NCBI RefSeq assembly: GCF_003024515.2
Contig: NZ_PYIX02000011.1
Span: 36,247 to 100,246 of the forward strand
Source of the DNA: Acinetobacter sichuanensis
Lineage (GTDB): Bacteria; Pseudomonadota; Gammaproteobacteria; Pseudomonadales; Moraxellaceae
DNA: 64,000 nt
Reading direction: 5' to 3'
Shown here: in pieces, positions 18,560 to 27,777 of the stretch
Numbering within the stretch: the stretch's first letter is position 1
How the letters are laid out: each line of letters opens with the position of its first letter
Made by a program: the position numbers and the translations under genes
The notes under the pieces: model-generated
Database searches by the model: none
The model's input: the letters and a program-made list of their open reading frames with translations, nothing else
What the model was told of the DNA's origin: nothing

Positions 18560-18684
18560 CACTATATTCCTCATTTTCAATTTTTAGGTTCAAGCTGCTC
18601 AATTTCAGACTTAAACCGAGTTAATTCCATTTCACTATTATTAAGTCAAAAAAATACACAAAAAACAATATTTTTATTAAATTT

Positions 18685-18701
18685 ATTTTGCATTGCGAAA
18701 T
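18685..18701. promoter_or_regulatory. Palindromic operator candidate, copy 1 (dcaA/dcaE region)
   Basis: The sequence ATTTTGCATTGCGAAAT is palindromic in the form ATTTTGC-N3-GCRAAAT with one mismatch. It is identical over 16 bases to copy 2 at 18819 and matches the form of the copy at 22468 before the IclR gene. Size and symmetry suit an IclR-family dimer. Confidence 0.7.
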
Positions 18702-18818
18702 TAAATATTTATTCATATTATTTTCAATATGTTAGTTTAAAAATAAGCGTTTATAAGGAAAATTTAAGTAATTTAATCTTGAAAATTGATGAAAATCAGG
18801 CAATATTAATTTAAATAT

Positions 18819-18835
18819 ATTTTGCATTGCGAAAC
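18819..18835. promoter_or_regulatory. Palindromic operator candidate, copy 2 (start of dcaE)
   Basis: The sequence ATTTTGCATTGCGAAAC lies exactly 134 bases from copy 1 and immediately before the first possible ATG of the enoyl-CoA hydratase gene (18840). In this position a bound regulator would interfere with dcaE transcription or elongation. Confidence 0.65.
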
Positions 18836-18860
18836 AAAAATGGATTTTAAAGACAAAACA

Positions 18861-19637
18861 ATGGACTTTACCGATATTCAGGTCGATTACAGCATTGCTC
18901 AAGTTGCGGTCATCAAAATTCACCGTCCTGAGGCTAAAAATGCCCTGAATACACAAGTCAGAAAAGAACTGGCTCAAATTTTCAGCACTCTGAGTTTTGC
19001 TGATGATATTCATGCCATTGTGCTGACTGGCGGCGATCATGTCTTTGCCGCAGGTGCAGATTTAAAGGAAATGGCAACAGCAAGTTCAACTGAGATGATA
19101 TTGCGACATACAGAACGCTATTGGAATGCAATTGCACAATGCCCTAAACCTGTGATTGTAGCTGTAAATGGCTATGCCTTAGGTGGTGGTTGTGAACTGG
19201 CAATGCATGCCGATATTATTATTGCGGGTAAAAGTGCAATTTTTGGGCAGCCTGAAATTAAGGTGGGTGTGATCCCTGGTGCAGGTGGAACACAACGATT
19301 GTTTAGAGCTGTTGGGAAATTTCATGCCATGCGCATGCTGATGACAGGTATGATGGTGCCTGCAGAGGAAGCCTATCGCATCGGTCTGGTTTCTCAAATC
19401 ACTGAGGATGATCAAACCATCACAACCGCAATCAAGATGGCAGAAAATCTTGCCAAACTTCCACCCATCGCATTACAACAACTCAAAGAAGTGGCGCTAT
19501 GGAGCGAAGACGTGCCTTTGCAAGCGGGTTTGGCAATGGAACGTAAAGCGTTTCAATTGATGTTTTCCACCGAAGATCAAAAAGAAGGGGCGAATGCCTT
19601 TTTAGAAAAACGTCGTCCGCACTATTCAGGTCAATAA
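18861..19637 (+). CDS. dcaE: Enoyl-CoA hydratase
   Basis: This is a crotonase of about 258 residues that hydrates the enoyl dicarboxylyl-CoA to 3-hydroxyadipyl-CoA. The oxyanion segments are FAAGADLKEM and NGYALGGGCELAMHAD, and the two catalytic Glu positions fall in GGGCELAM and GQPEIKVGVIPGAGGTQRL. Starts at 18822 (TTG) and 18840 (ATG) are also in frame; the ATG at 18861 is preferred because AAAGA lies 7 bases before it and because the earlier starts overlap or abut an operator-like palindrome. It is first of a plus-strand run with dcaH, dcaF and the regulator. Confidence 0.86.
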   Translation: MDFTDIQVDYSIAQVAVIKIHRPEAKNALNTQVRKELAQIFSTLSFADDIHAIVLTGGDHVFAAGADLKEMATASSTEMILRHTERYWNAIAQCPKPVIVAVNGYALGGGCELAMHADIIIAGKSAIFGQPEIKVGVIPGAGGTQRLFRAVGKFHAMRMLMTGMMVPAEEAYRIGLVSQITEDDQTITTAIKMAENLAKLPPIALQQLKEVALWSEDVPLQAGLAMERKAFQLMFSTEDQKEGANAFLEKRRPHYSGQ

Positions 19638-19694
19638 AAACTGATTAAACAAACGTTTAAAAAATTAGTCTTAAAATATAATGAGTACTATGCA

Positions 19695-21215
19695 ATGACG
19701 TATGACATTAAAAAAGTCGCCATTATTGGCACAGGAATTATGGGCAGTGGGATTGCACAACTTTTTGCACAAGCCCATTTTTCTACTGTTTTATATGATG
19801 CTCAGCAAGGTTCGGCGCAGCTTGCCAAAGACAAACTCAGCCAAACTTTTGAAAAATTATGCGTAAAAAATAAAATTTCAGAAACACAGTGTCAGACCGC
19901 TATTCAACATCTGTCTGTTGCGAATGCATTAGCAGAACTTTCAGATTGTGATTTGATTATTGAAGCGATTGTTGAAAATCTGACAGTCAAACAACAGCTT
20001 TTTCAAGAACTTGAAAGCCTTGTTTCACCGCAAACCATTTTAGCTTCAAATACATCATCACTTTCAATCACTAGTATTGCAGCCAAATGTGCTCAGCCTG
20101 AACGTGTGGCAGGATTACATTTTTTTAATCCTGTTCCACTCATGAAAGTTGCTGAAGTGATTGGTGGTTTAAAAACAGCACCGAACATTGTTCAGCAATT
20201 AAAGTTGCTCACAGAAAAACTCGGGCATCGTGCAGTCATTGCCAAAGATACACCGGGTTTTATTATTAACCATGCAGGGCGTGCTTATGGTACCGAAGCC
20301 TTAAAAATTTTAAATGAAAATGTCAGTACTATTGAGGACATTGATCGTATTTTAAGAGATGGTGCAGGCTTTAAAATGGGACCATTTGAGTTACTCGACT
20401 TAACAGGTCTAGATGTTTCTCATCCTGTGATGGAGTCGATTTATCATCAATACTATGAAGAACCACGTTATAAGCCCAATCCTTTGACCCGTCAGATGTT
20501 GGAAGCAGGCACACTCGGGCGAAAGACACAGCAAGGTTTTTATACTTATCCTGCACAGGAAAAAGAATCGATCGACTCGACCGTATCGGTCCATATCTCA
20601 GCAAACTTTCCAACAATATGGATTGGTGCAGACTTCCTGAAAGATCGTCAAATTTTAGAAAAATATTTAACAGATTTAAACATCGCCATAAATGCTGCGG
20701 AAATTCCAAATCCAAAGAGCTTATGTATTTTGGCATTTTATGGTGAAGACACCACACATGCCTGTCTGCGTTATGCCACTGACCCTGCAAAGAGCGTGGC
20801 AATTGACATGCTCTATGATTTTACCCAACACCGTACGTTGATGCCTTCGTTACTCACATCATCAGAATCTACTGAAGCAGCACATGCCATTTTCAGCGCA
20901 GATCAAACTTCCCTGACCATTATTCAGGAAAGTGTAGGTTTTGTCGCACAACGGGTTTTAGCTATGATCATTAACCTCGGCTGTGATATTGCCCAACAAC
21001 AGATTGCTTCTGTTGACGACATAAATGACGCTGTGCGGCTAGGCTTAGGTTATCCATTGGGTCCAATTGCATGGGGAGATCATTTAGGGGCAGAAAAAAT
21101 TTTACTGATCTTACAGCGTATAAGCACTATTACTTTTGACCCACGTTACCGCCCTAGCCCATGGTTACAACGTCGTGTTGCCCTGAATTTACCACTTACA
21201 TTTTCACCAGCTTAA
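19695..21215 (+). CDS. dcaH: 3-hydroxyacyl-CoA dehydrogenase (3-hydroxyadipyl-CoA type)
   Basis: This 506-residue NAD-dependent enzyme oxidises 3-hydroxyadipyl-CoA to 3-oxoadipyl-CoA. The Rossmann motif GTGIMGSGIAQLFAQ opens the protein, followed by the catalytic His in GLHFFNPVPLMK near residue 143. Two C-terminal 3HCDH domains follow (DTPGFIINHAGR near 188 and SVGFVAQRVLAMI near 415), the layout of PaaH/PaaC-type enzymes. It starts 57 bases after dcaE and ends 13 bases before the thiolase gene, which fits a single transcript. Confidence 0.9.
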   Translation: MTYDIKKVAIIGTGIMGSGIAQLFAQAHFSTVLYDAQQGSAQLAKDKLSQTFEKLCVKNKISETQCQTAIQHLSVANALAELSDCDLIIEAIVENLTVKQQLFQELESLVSPQTILASNTSSLSITSIAAKCAQPERVAGLHFFNPVPLMKVAEVIGGLKTAPNIVQQLKLLTEKLGHRAVIAKDTPGFIINHAGRAYGTEALKILNENVSTIEDIDRILRDGAGFKMGPFELLDLTGLDVSHPVMESIYHQYYEEPRYKPNPLTRQMLEAGTLGRKTQQGFYTYPAQEKESIDSTVSVHISANFPTIWIGADFLKDRQILEKYLTDLNIAINAAEIPNPKSLCILAFYGEDTTHACLRYATDPAKSVAIDMLYDFTQHRTLMPSLLTSSESTEAAHAIFSADQTSLTIIQESVGFVAQRVLAMIINLGCDIAQQQIASVDDINDAVRLGLGYPLGPIAWGDHLGAEKILLILQRISTITFDPRYRPSPWLQRRVALNLPLTFSPA

Positions 21216-21228
21216 AAGGATTTTAAAC

Positions 21229-22437
21229 ATGTTAAATGCTTATATTTACGATGGTATTCGCTCACCGATTGGTCGTCATGGTGGTGCACTCAGTAGCATT
21301 CGCCCTGATGATCTAGCAGGTTTAGTCATTCAAAAGCTGATTGAAAAAACAGGGCTTTCAGGACATGAAATTGAAGATGTGATTTTAGGCAATACCAATC
21401 AGGCAGGTGAAGATTGTCGTAACGTGGCACGTCATGCAGGCTTACTTGCAGGTTTACCCGTCACTGTTCCAGGTCAAACAGTGAATCGTTTATGCGCTAG
21501 TGGATTGGGGGCAATTATTGATTCAGCACGTGCCATTAGCTGTGGTGAAGGCGATCTATATATTGCAGGTGGCGTGGAAAGTATGACTCGTGCACCCTTT
21601 GTGATGGCAAAAGCTGAAAGTGCTTTTAGCCGTGATGTCAAAATATTTGATACCACCATTGGCAGCCGCTTCCCCAATCCAAAAATCACCGAACAATACG
21701 GCGCGCACAGCATGCCCGAAACAGGCGATAATGTTGCCGTTAAATTTGGCATCAGTCGTGAGCAGGCGGATACTTTTGCTGCACAATCTCAAGCCAAATA
21801 TCAAAAAGCCAAAGAAGTTGGATTTTTTGATGATGAAATTATGCCGATTGAAGTGGCTCAAGGCAAAAAATTGCCATCAAAATGGGTTCAAGAAGATGAA
21901 CATCCGCGTCCAAGTTCAACTTTAGAGGCATTGGCTAAACTAAAACCATTGTTTGCAGGTGGTGTGGTCACCGCAGGCAATGCATCAGGAATTAATGATG
22001 GTGCAGCAGCTTTACTGATTGGTTCTGAAGATGCAGGTCAAAAATATGCTTTAAAACCGATAGCAAAAATTTTGTCTGCCGCTGCCGCAGGGATTGAGCC
22101 AAGTATAATGGGTGCAGGACCCATTGAAGCCATCAAAAAAGCGCTTACACGTGCCGATTTAACTTTAGCTGACATGGATATTATTGAGATCAATGAAGCA
22201 TTTGCCTCTCAAGTATTGTCCTGCTTAAAAGGTCTCGATATTGATTTTGATGACCCTCGAGTCAATCCAAATGGCGGTGCGATTGCGATTGGTCATCCTC
22301 TTGGCTGTTCTGGCGCGCGTTTAGCTTTGACAGTTGCACGTGAGTTGCAACGCAGTGGCAAAAAATATGCTGTGATCAGCTTATGTATTGGCGTCGGTCA
22401 AGGGCTTGCGATGGTCATTAAAAATTGTGCTGAATAA
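21229..22437 (+). CDS. dcaF: 3-oxoadipyl-CoA thiolase
   Basis: This 402-residue thiolase cleaves 3-oxoadipyl-CoA to succinyl-CoA and acetyl-CoA. The nucleophilic Cys is in RLCASGLGA near residue 91, the His in GGAIAIGHPLGCSGAR near 355 and the second Cys in SLCIGVGQG near 388. It is typical of PcaF/PaaJ/DcaF. An AAAAGGA ribosome binding site precedes the ATG. It ends the dicarboxylate route, whose products enter the citric acid cycle. Confidence 0.92.
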   Translation: MLNAYIYDGIRSPIGRHGGALSSIRPDDLAGLVIQKLIEKTGLSGHEIEDVILGNTNQAGEDCRNVARHAGLLAGLPVTVPGQTVNRLCASGLGAIIDSARAISCGEGDLYIAGGVESMTRAPFVMAKAESAFSRDVKIFDTTIGSRFPNPKITEQYGAHSMPETGDNVAVKFGISREQADTFAAQSQAKYQKAKEVGFFDDEIMPIEVAQGKKLPSKWVQEDEHPRPSSTLEALAKLKPLFAGGVVTAGNASGINDGAAALLIGSEDAGQKYALKPIAKILSAAAAGIEPSIMGAGPIEAIKKALTRADLTLADMDIIEINEAFASQVLSCLKGLDIDFDDPRVNPNGGAIAIGHPLGCSGARLALTVARELQRSGKKYAVISLCIGVGQGLAMVIKNCAE

Positions 22438-22467
22438 TCACACAGAGCACTCGATGCAGGTAGCTTA

Positions 22468-22484
22468 ATTTTGCAAAGCAAAAT
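22468..22484. promoter_or_regulatory. Palindromic operator candidate, copy 3 (before the IclR gene)
   Basis: The perfect palindrome ATTTTGC-AAA-GCAAAAT lies in the 82-base gap between dcaF and the IclR gene, 36 bases before the latter's ATG. It shares its arms with the two sites in the dcaA/dcaE region, which suggests that the regulator controls its own gene as well. Confidence 0.7.
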
Positions 22485-22519
22485 AAGATAGCAATAAATT
22501 TCAAAAAGTATGCTTACAG

Positions 22520-23338
22520 ATGACTCAAATTCCTAATCTGGAAGAAATTCGGCTAGACCCAATTTCACATATACATCGGGATAATAATCCGCAATTTATT
22601 GCTTCACTTGCACGTGGCTTTGAGCTTTTACGTTGTTTTTCTGCTGAAAAACAGGTTTTGGGTAATCAAGAGCTTGCACAGCTTACGGGATTACCTAAAC
22701 CGAGTATTGCACGGATTACGTATACCTTAGTTACCTTAGGCTATTTGAAACAGTTACCAGACACCACCAAATATATGCTTGATATTGGTGTGCTTGCTTT
22801 GGGTTATGCTGCGCTTTCCAATATTGTAATTCGTAATTTAGCGCATCCCTTTATGCAGGAAATGAGCCTCCAAGTGCAAGCACCTGTAGCTTTAGCAACC
22901 CGTGACCGCTTGAATATGTTGTATCTGGATGTCATTCAGACCAACAGCATGATGCGTCGTCAGATTGGCTCAACCTTGTCACTTTATAGTAGTGCAATGG
23001 GACGTGCCTGTTTGGCTGCAACGCCTGAACCTGAACGGCAAGTTTTAATGACTGCATTGGAAAAGCAGCATCCCAAGCAGTGGGGCGAAATTCACTTAGG
23101 TTTGCAAAAAGCTTTTCATGATTATGAGCAACATGGCTACTGTGTATCTTTAGGAGAATGGAAGAAAGACATTAACTCTGTCGCGGTACCCTTACTGAAT
23201 ACCAAACATGGTCTTTTTGTCTTTAACTGTGGTGCACCAAATTTTCAGCTTTCAGCTGAACGCATTGACAAGGAAATTGGTCCAATGCTCAAGTTTATGG
23301 TGAATAATATTCATGAAGCTTTGCTCGATTTATCTTAA
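22520..23338 (+). CDS. IclR-family transcriptional regulator of the dca cluster
   Basis: This is a 272-residue regulator with an N-terminal winged helix (NQELAQLTGLPKPSIARITY near residues 51-70) and a C-terminal effector domain. Acinetobacter uses related regulators (PcaU, PobR, and regulators in the dca cluster) for aromatic and dicarboxylic acid catabolism. It sits directly downstream of the thiolase, and the three palindromes at 18685, 18819 and 22468 are its most likely targets. The effector is probably adipate or a pathway CoA ester, which is inference. Confidence 0.88.
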   Translation: MTQIPNLEEIRLDPISHIHRDNNPQFIASLARGFELLRCFSAEKQVLGNQELAQLTGLPKPSIARITYTLVTLGYLKQLPDTTKYMLDIGVLALGYAALSNIVIRNLAHPFMQEMSLQVQAPVALATRDRLNMLYLDVIQTNSMMRRQIGSTLSLYSSAMGRACLAATPEPERQVLMTALEKQHPKQWGEIHLGLQKAFHDYEQHGYCVSLGEWKKDINSVAVPLLNTKHGLFVFNCGAPNFQLSAERIDKEIGPMLKFMVNNIHEALLDLS

Positions 23339-23457
23339 CAGCAAGACTGATGAATCATTCCCATTTAAAAAATCACATGGGTCACACAACTGTTGTGTGG
23401 TGATGATTGAATTACCCAAATGAAGTTTAATGCTTTATTGATGATTATTTAGGTCAC

Positions 23458-23479
23458 TTTGGTTCCTTCGGGAGCCAAA
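23458..23479. terminator. Hairpin between convergent iclR and araC genes
   Basis: A 9-base stem TTTGGTTCC / GGAGCCAAA (one G-T wobble) is closed by a TTCG tetraloop, an unusually stable form. It lies 7 bases beyond the end of the AraC-type gene. There is no long T-tract. A second palindrome (ACACAACTGTTGTGT) lies near 23384. Confidence 0.55.
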
Positions 23480-23485
23480 ATGAAA

Positions 23486-24511
23486 TTAAATTGCCAAAAG
23501 CTGTTTACGCCACGCACGTGGTGAAATGCCATACCAACGTTTAAATGCTCGTGAAAAATTGCCTTGAGCTTCATAACCCAACAATTGTGCAATTTCTAAA
23601 ATGGTCATCTCGCTGTTTTCAAGTAATTGTTTGGCTTTATTTTTTCGAGTCTGCTCCAGCAAAATTTCAAAACTGGTGTTTTGCTGACTCAGATAACGAT
23701 ACAAAGTAAAACGATGCACTGAAAAATATTCTGAAACTCGGTCAATACTGCAATCACCATGTGGCAGTAATTCCTCTATCATCTGACATACCTGAATCTG
23801 TAAATCATTTTTTTTATGATCATGTAGTGCTGTTAAATGCGTCCGTAAAAAATCATCCAGTTGATTATCATGTCCTGAACGCTGTTGATCGAGTTCTTTT
23901 TGTGGAAATAATAACTCATGCTGAGATTGACCGAACCACACAGGACAGCCAAACAGCTTTTCATAGAGGTGTGCAGATTTGGGTTTAGGATAAGAAATCC
24001 GAACCAAAGTCGGATGCCATGATTTTCCGAGTACCATTTCCATAATGGAAACCGTTGCAACCAGATAGGCTGTCTGTAATTGCTCTTTATCGGGTGCATC
24101 TCCCTCGATCCGCATTTGGATACCAGCATAGCCCTGTTCTTCTTTTATGGATAAAAACAATCCCTTGTACCATAACTGCCCATAGTGAAATAAGCTTTGC
24201 AAAGCATCACGCAAAGTCGCTGCATTGAGCACTAAAAAACGCAATGGACCTGTATTGGCTAAACTTGCTTTTTTCCCCATCAACAGTCCAAGATGGTCAC
24301 ACTGCAACATTTCTCGGGCGAGCTGCAATACTTTGCCATGTACCTGTAAAGGCAGAGGTTTCAGGTTCTGCTTAAAATCAGACTGCTCAATATCAAACTG
24401 CCGAAAAAACGCCCATGGCTCTATACCATGCTCCTCAAGTATAGTCGGCAATACTGCCAATGCACCTAAAGGGATTGATTTTTCCTGCATTTTTGCATTT
24501 TTATTGTTCAT
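23486..24511 (-). CDS. AraC-family regulator (OruR/ArgR-like N-terminal domain)
   Basis: This 341-residue protein has a large N-terminal ligand domain of the PF12625 type (GLLMGKKASLANTGPLRFLV near residue 77) and a C-terminal double helix-turn-helix (VSEYFSVHRFTLYRYLSQQ near 262 and ILEIAQLLGYEAQGNFSRAF near 305). It closes the minus-strand cluster 23486-31958 and is its obvious candidate regulator. A tandem 18-bp repeat with a 21-bp period at 32044-32082, upstream of the cluster's first gene, is the arrangement expected for an AraC-type activator. Confidence 0.86.
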   Translation of the reverse strand: MNNKNAKMQEKSIPLGALAVLPTILEEHGIEPWAFFRQFDIEQSDFKQNLKPLPLQVHGKVLQLAREMLQCDHLGLLMGKKASLANTGPLRFLVLNAATLRDALQSLFHYGQLWYKGLFLSIKEEQGYAGIQMRIEGDAPDKEQLQTAYLVATVSIMEMVLGKSWHPTLVRISYPKPKSAHLYEKLFGCPVWFGQSQHELLFPQKELDQQRSGHDNQLDDFLRTHLTALHDHKKNDLQIQVCQMIEELLPHGDCSIDRVSEYFSVHRFTLYRYLSQQNTSFEILLEQTRKNKAKQLLENSEMTILEIAQLLGYEAQGNFSRAFKRWYGISPRAWRKQLLAI

Positions 24512-24679
24512 ACAAAAAACCTATTCAGCATCCTTGGCAAAACCCGTTATGGCGAGTATTCCTATTTTATTTTTACATGAGACAGCTATAACATACTTTA
24601 TAAAAAAAATCGGACATCTTAAGACCAATAGATGCCCTATCCTCAACATATTTTTAAGTTCTACATTCAGACAATCAAT

Positions 24680-25705
24680 TTACATAAAACTCAGTACAGC
24701 CCCCATAAACATCAGCTGTACGGTCAATACAAATGCAAGTAAAATCGGCTTGATTCCTGCCTTTTTCAAATCAATAATACGTACACTGACTCCCAATGCC
24801 ACCATTGCTGTTGCCAGCGCCAAATCATCCAGCCATACAATCATCTGATGAATATCTTGAGGAATTGTCATCCACGAATTGAGCAACATACAGACGATAA
24901 AGCCAAAGACAAAAACAGGCGGTTTTATTGTACCTGCTGACTGACCATCAGCACGATGACGGGTCAGCCAAAAACACAGAATCAATAAAAAAGGTGCCAA
25001 TAACAATACCCGAATTAATTTGGTAATAATGGCAGCTTCAGCAGCCTGCGGTGTCATCGCCTGACCAGCAGCAACCACTTGAGCCACTTCATGTAAGGTT
25101 GCCCCCGTAAAAATACCATATGCCCGATCAGTCATCATGCCATGCGGAATATATTGATATAGCCATGGATATAAAAACATCCCAATGGTGCCAAATAACA
25201 CGATACAACTGACTGCGATTGCAACCTGATTATTTTTTGCTTTGACGATACCTGAGGTCGCCAAAATAGCTGCTGCCCCACAAATGGCATGACCTGCCCC
25301 AATTAAAATGACAGTTTCCCTTTCCATTTTCAGTAGCTTAATGCCTATCCAAATCGCTAAACCCATCGTGGTTGCAATGAGAATGACATCAATCACAAAA
25401 GCCTGAACACCCAATGCCTGAATTTGCTGAATACTCAAACGAAAACCATAAAATGCCACCGCAATACGTAACAGCCGCTGTTTGCAAAAGCTCATGCCAC
25501 TGTCCAAAGTCAGATGCATTTTCTGTGGCATCAGGTTGCCACATAGCATTCCAATCAGCATGGAAATCGTCAGCAAACCCAATCCCATATTTTGCAGATA
25601 TTCAATTTTAGAGAAATAAAACGCCATCATTGCCAACATAAAAAATAATGGAATGCTGAACAACTGCTCAGGAAATTGAATTTTTTTTTGCGCCTGCGAA
25701 AGCAT
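24680..25705 (-). CDS. YeiH-family putative sulfate exporter (PF03601)
   Basis: This 341-residue integral membrane protein has about ten hydrophobic segments. The family (YeiH, conserved hypothetical 698) is named putative sulfate exporter because some members lie beside sulfonate-degradation genes. Typical segments are IGMLCGNLMPQK near residue 50, GAGHAICGAAAILATS near 136 and GIFTGATLHEVAQVVAAGQ near 199. It lies between the DUF1302 protein and the AraC gene. Whether it belongs to the pathway or only sits beside it is unknown; if it belongs, a sulfonated substrate becomes possible. Confidence 0.82.
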   Translation of the reverse strand: MLSQAQKKIQFPEQLFSIPLFFMLAMMAFYFSKIEYLQNMGLGLLTISMLIGMLCGNLMPQKMHLTLDSGMSFCKQRLLRIAVAFYGFRLSIQQIQALGVQAFVIDVILIATTMGLAIWIGIKLLKMERETVILIGAGHAICGAAAILATSGIVKAKNNQVAIAVSCIVLFGTIGMFLYPWLYQYIPHGMMTDRAYGIFTGATLHEVAQVVAAGQAMTPQAAEAAIITKLIRVLLLAPFLLILCFWLTRHRADGQSAGTIKPPVFVFGFIVCMLLNSWMTIPQDIHQMIVWLDDLALATAMVALGVSVRIIDLKKAGIKPILLAFVLTVQLMFMGAVLSFM

Positions 25706-25849
25706 AATGTAAACCTATCAATTTTTGGACAATACGAATCTGTTCACTTCAAATGTGAAGTGAAAATAAGAAAAATTAGGGGAAATAAAAATCAGATTGA
25801 TGATTCTGTGCGCCACACAACATCAATCTGATGCTTAGACAGTACGATT

Positions 25850-27691
25850 TTAGAAATTCATCTTAAACACCATAGAGGCATAGTCACGGTCATCAATCGT
25901 GCTGAATTCATTACTGCCAAAATAGTTTTGATACGCAATTTCAGCCGAATACTTTTTCTGATAGGTTGCTGTAACACCAACTCCCACCGCCATTTGACCT
26001 TCCTGAAAGTTTGGTCCATAACCTGTCACATCATGTCGGAAAGTCAGACTTGGACTGACGTTGGTTTCAGCCAATAAATCAGGATAATTCAATGCTGCCC
26101 TTAAACGATAGCCCGCAGACCATTCACTGAAAAAACCGTCTTTGGCATTACAGAACTGACGATTTAAATCCTTCAGCTCCTCGGCAGATAAATTACCTGA
26201 GCCTGCTGCAATACAGGCATTCGCACCCGTAACAGGATCATAGGCTCCTGTGGACAACTCGCTGCGCCCAAAGGCACTACTGCGCCCAAAACGCTGCCCA
26301 TCAATATCGCCAATATGATTGACCGCCAATTCAGCCATCCATGTCAGATTTTTTGCACCCAAAACATCCGTCACAGTATCTGCTGCACCCACAGACAATT
26401 GTGAAACAGGCAAACGTGCATAACCATCAACATGAGCACCAAACTCAGGGCGGACACCTGCCTCTGTAAAAGGCGAGTTGGGTGCAAGGATCTGAAACTG
26501 CACAAGATCAGTCCCATTAAAACCCAAAGGTTGATTTGGTTTATGATTCAACTCTGCAAACCATGCAGTCGTTCCCACCTTGGCACTCAAGCTCAGTGCA
26601 AACATCCGTACATCTTCAGGATAAACCGCATAATAGCTTGCTGTATTAAAATATTTTGCACCCAAACCCGTTGCGGCTTTGCCTTCAAAAGCTGAAAAAC
26701 GACTATGATAATTGGCATAATAGACACCCAGTTCCAGATTATTCATATCAGGAAAAGTTTGTTTCAATGCAATACCATATTGCCCACCATCTTTTGCTGA
26801 CTGAGTTTCACCACGTGGAATATAACTGCCACTTTGCATGGCTGTTTCAGTCGTTCGATCTCCGACAATAGCAATGGTGATCGGACCACAGCTTTCAGGG
26901 GTAAAGTCTGAAATCTGAAGGAATGTACCGCAACCATCCAGCACGGATGGTCTAAATTTATATTGATAAAATCCTTCAACCTGTAAATTCTTATTTAAAC
27001 CTAAGTTGAATGCCAGCATCTCCGCAGGAATTACACGTTCTTTGGCATCTCCGCCCGGACGGTTCATAGCAGCAACATCAATCGCATTCACCGAGTTGAT
27101 ACCATGCTGAAAAAATCGGGATTTGCCCCAATTCAAAGCCTGTTTACCAAGCTTAATTTCTAAAGGCTGATCATTGGGTAGCGTAAACTTTCTCCACAAA
27201 TAAGCATCCCATAATTCAATGCCTTTAAACTTTGCCAGATCAGGCCACTGACGGTCGTCAAAGGCTTCAAAGTCACCCCGACCTGTTTCATAGGCATGGT
27301 CGTACCAGTATTTTGCACTGAGTACAGCCCCTTGTTTCCCATCACTTAGACTTGTTTCTGTAAGTCCCCGAATAATCTGTGAAATCACATCATGGCGATT
27401 AAAATTCTGCCGACCATTGTCGCCATTGGTATCGACGCTATTGCCTTCCTTACCAATTTTTTTCGCATCAGGTGCAAATAATAACGATGCTGATGGCTTT
27501 TCCATACTCCAACTGGTACCCATGCTGAGTGTGGTATTGGTTTTAAATTTCCAATCATCAAAAACATCAACACTTGCTGCCTGAACAGCATTAATCTGAG
27601 CAATCGAAACAGCCAAAACACTTGCTATAAGGTATTGAGCATATCGAGACTGCTTTTTTATTCCGTTTAAATCTGTGAATTTATTCACCAT
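25850..27691 (-). CDS. DUF1302-family outer-membrane (porin-like) protein
   Basis: This roughly 613-residue protein starts with a signal peptide (cleavage near VQA-ASVDVFDDW) and ends in the aromatic strand MVFKMNF, as expected for an outer-membrane barrel. DUF1302 proteins often accompany catabolic clusters for hydrophobic or bulky compounds. A longer frame begins at 27736, but GGAG close before the ATG at 27691 (MVNKFTDLNG) makes that the better start. It lies 86 bases after the MFS carrier gene and probably gives the substrate passage across the outer membrane. Confidence 0.83.
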   Translation of the reverse strand: MVNKFTDLNGIKKQSRYAQYLIASVLAVSIAQINAVQAASVDVFDDWKFKTNTTLSMGTSWSMEKPSASLLFAPDAKKIGKEGNSVDTNGDNGRQNFNRHDVISQIIRGLTETSLSDGKQGAVLSAKYWYDHAYETGRGDFEAFDDRQWPDLAKFKGIELWDAYLWRKFTLPNDQPLEIKLGKQALNWGKSRFFQHGINSVNAIDVAAMNRPGGDAKERVIPAEMLAFNLGLNKNLQVEGFYQYKFRPSVLDGCGTFLQISDFTPESCGPITIAIVGDRTTETAMQSGSYIPRGETQSAKDGGQYGIALKQTFPDMNNLELGVYYANYHSRFSAFEGKAATGLGAKYFNTASYYAVYPEDVRMFALSLSAKVGTTAWFAELNHKPNQPLGFNGTDLVQFQILAPNSPFTEAGVRPEFGAHVDGYARLPVSQLSVGAADTVTDVLGAKNLTWMAELAVNHIGDIDGQRFGRSSAFGRSELSTGAYDPVTGANACIAAGSGNLSAEELKDLNRQFCNAKDGFFSEWSAGYRLRAALNYPDLLAETNVSPSLTFRHDVTGYGPNFQEGQMAVGVGVTATYQKKYSAEIAYQNYFGSNEFSTIDDRDYASMVFKMNF

Positions 27692-27777
27692 ATCAGCTCC
27701 ATTTAGATATGACTGTCCTGAGCCCCCTTGTCTCAAGGGAGCATTTTTTTGTTTTCAGTTGAATTGTGAAGAGAAAC

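Noticed and set aside
20371..20802. A 143-codon antisense frame within dcaH
   Set aside because: It lies wholly inside a well-supported gene on the other strand, with no start signal.
24225..24848. A 207-codon open frame on the plus strand
   Set aside because: It lies antisense over the AraC gene and the YeiH gene end, has no ribosome binding site and a composition typical of a shadow frame.
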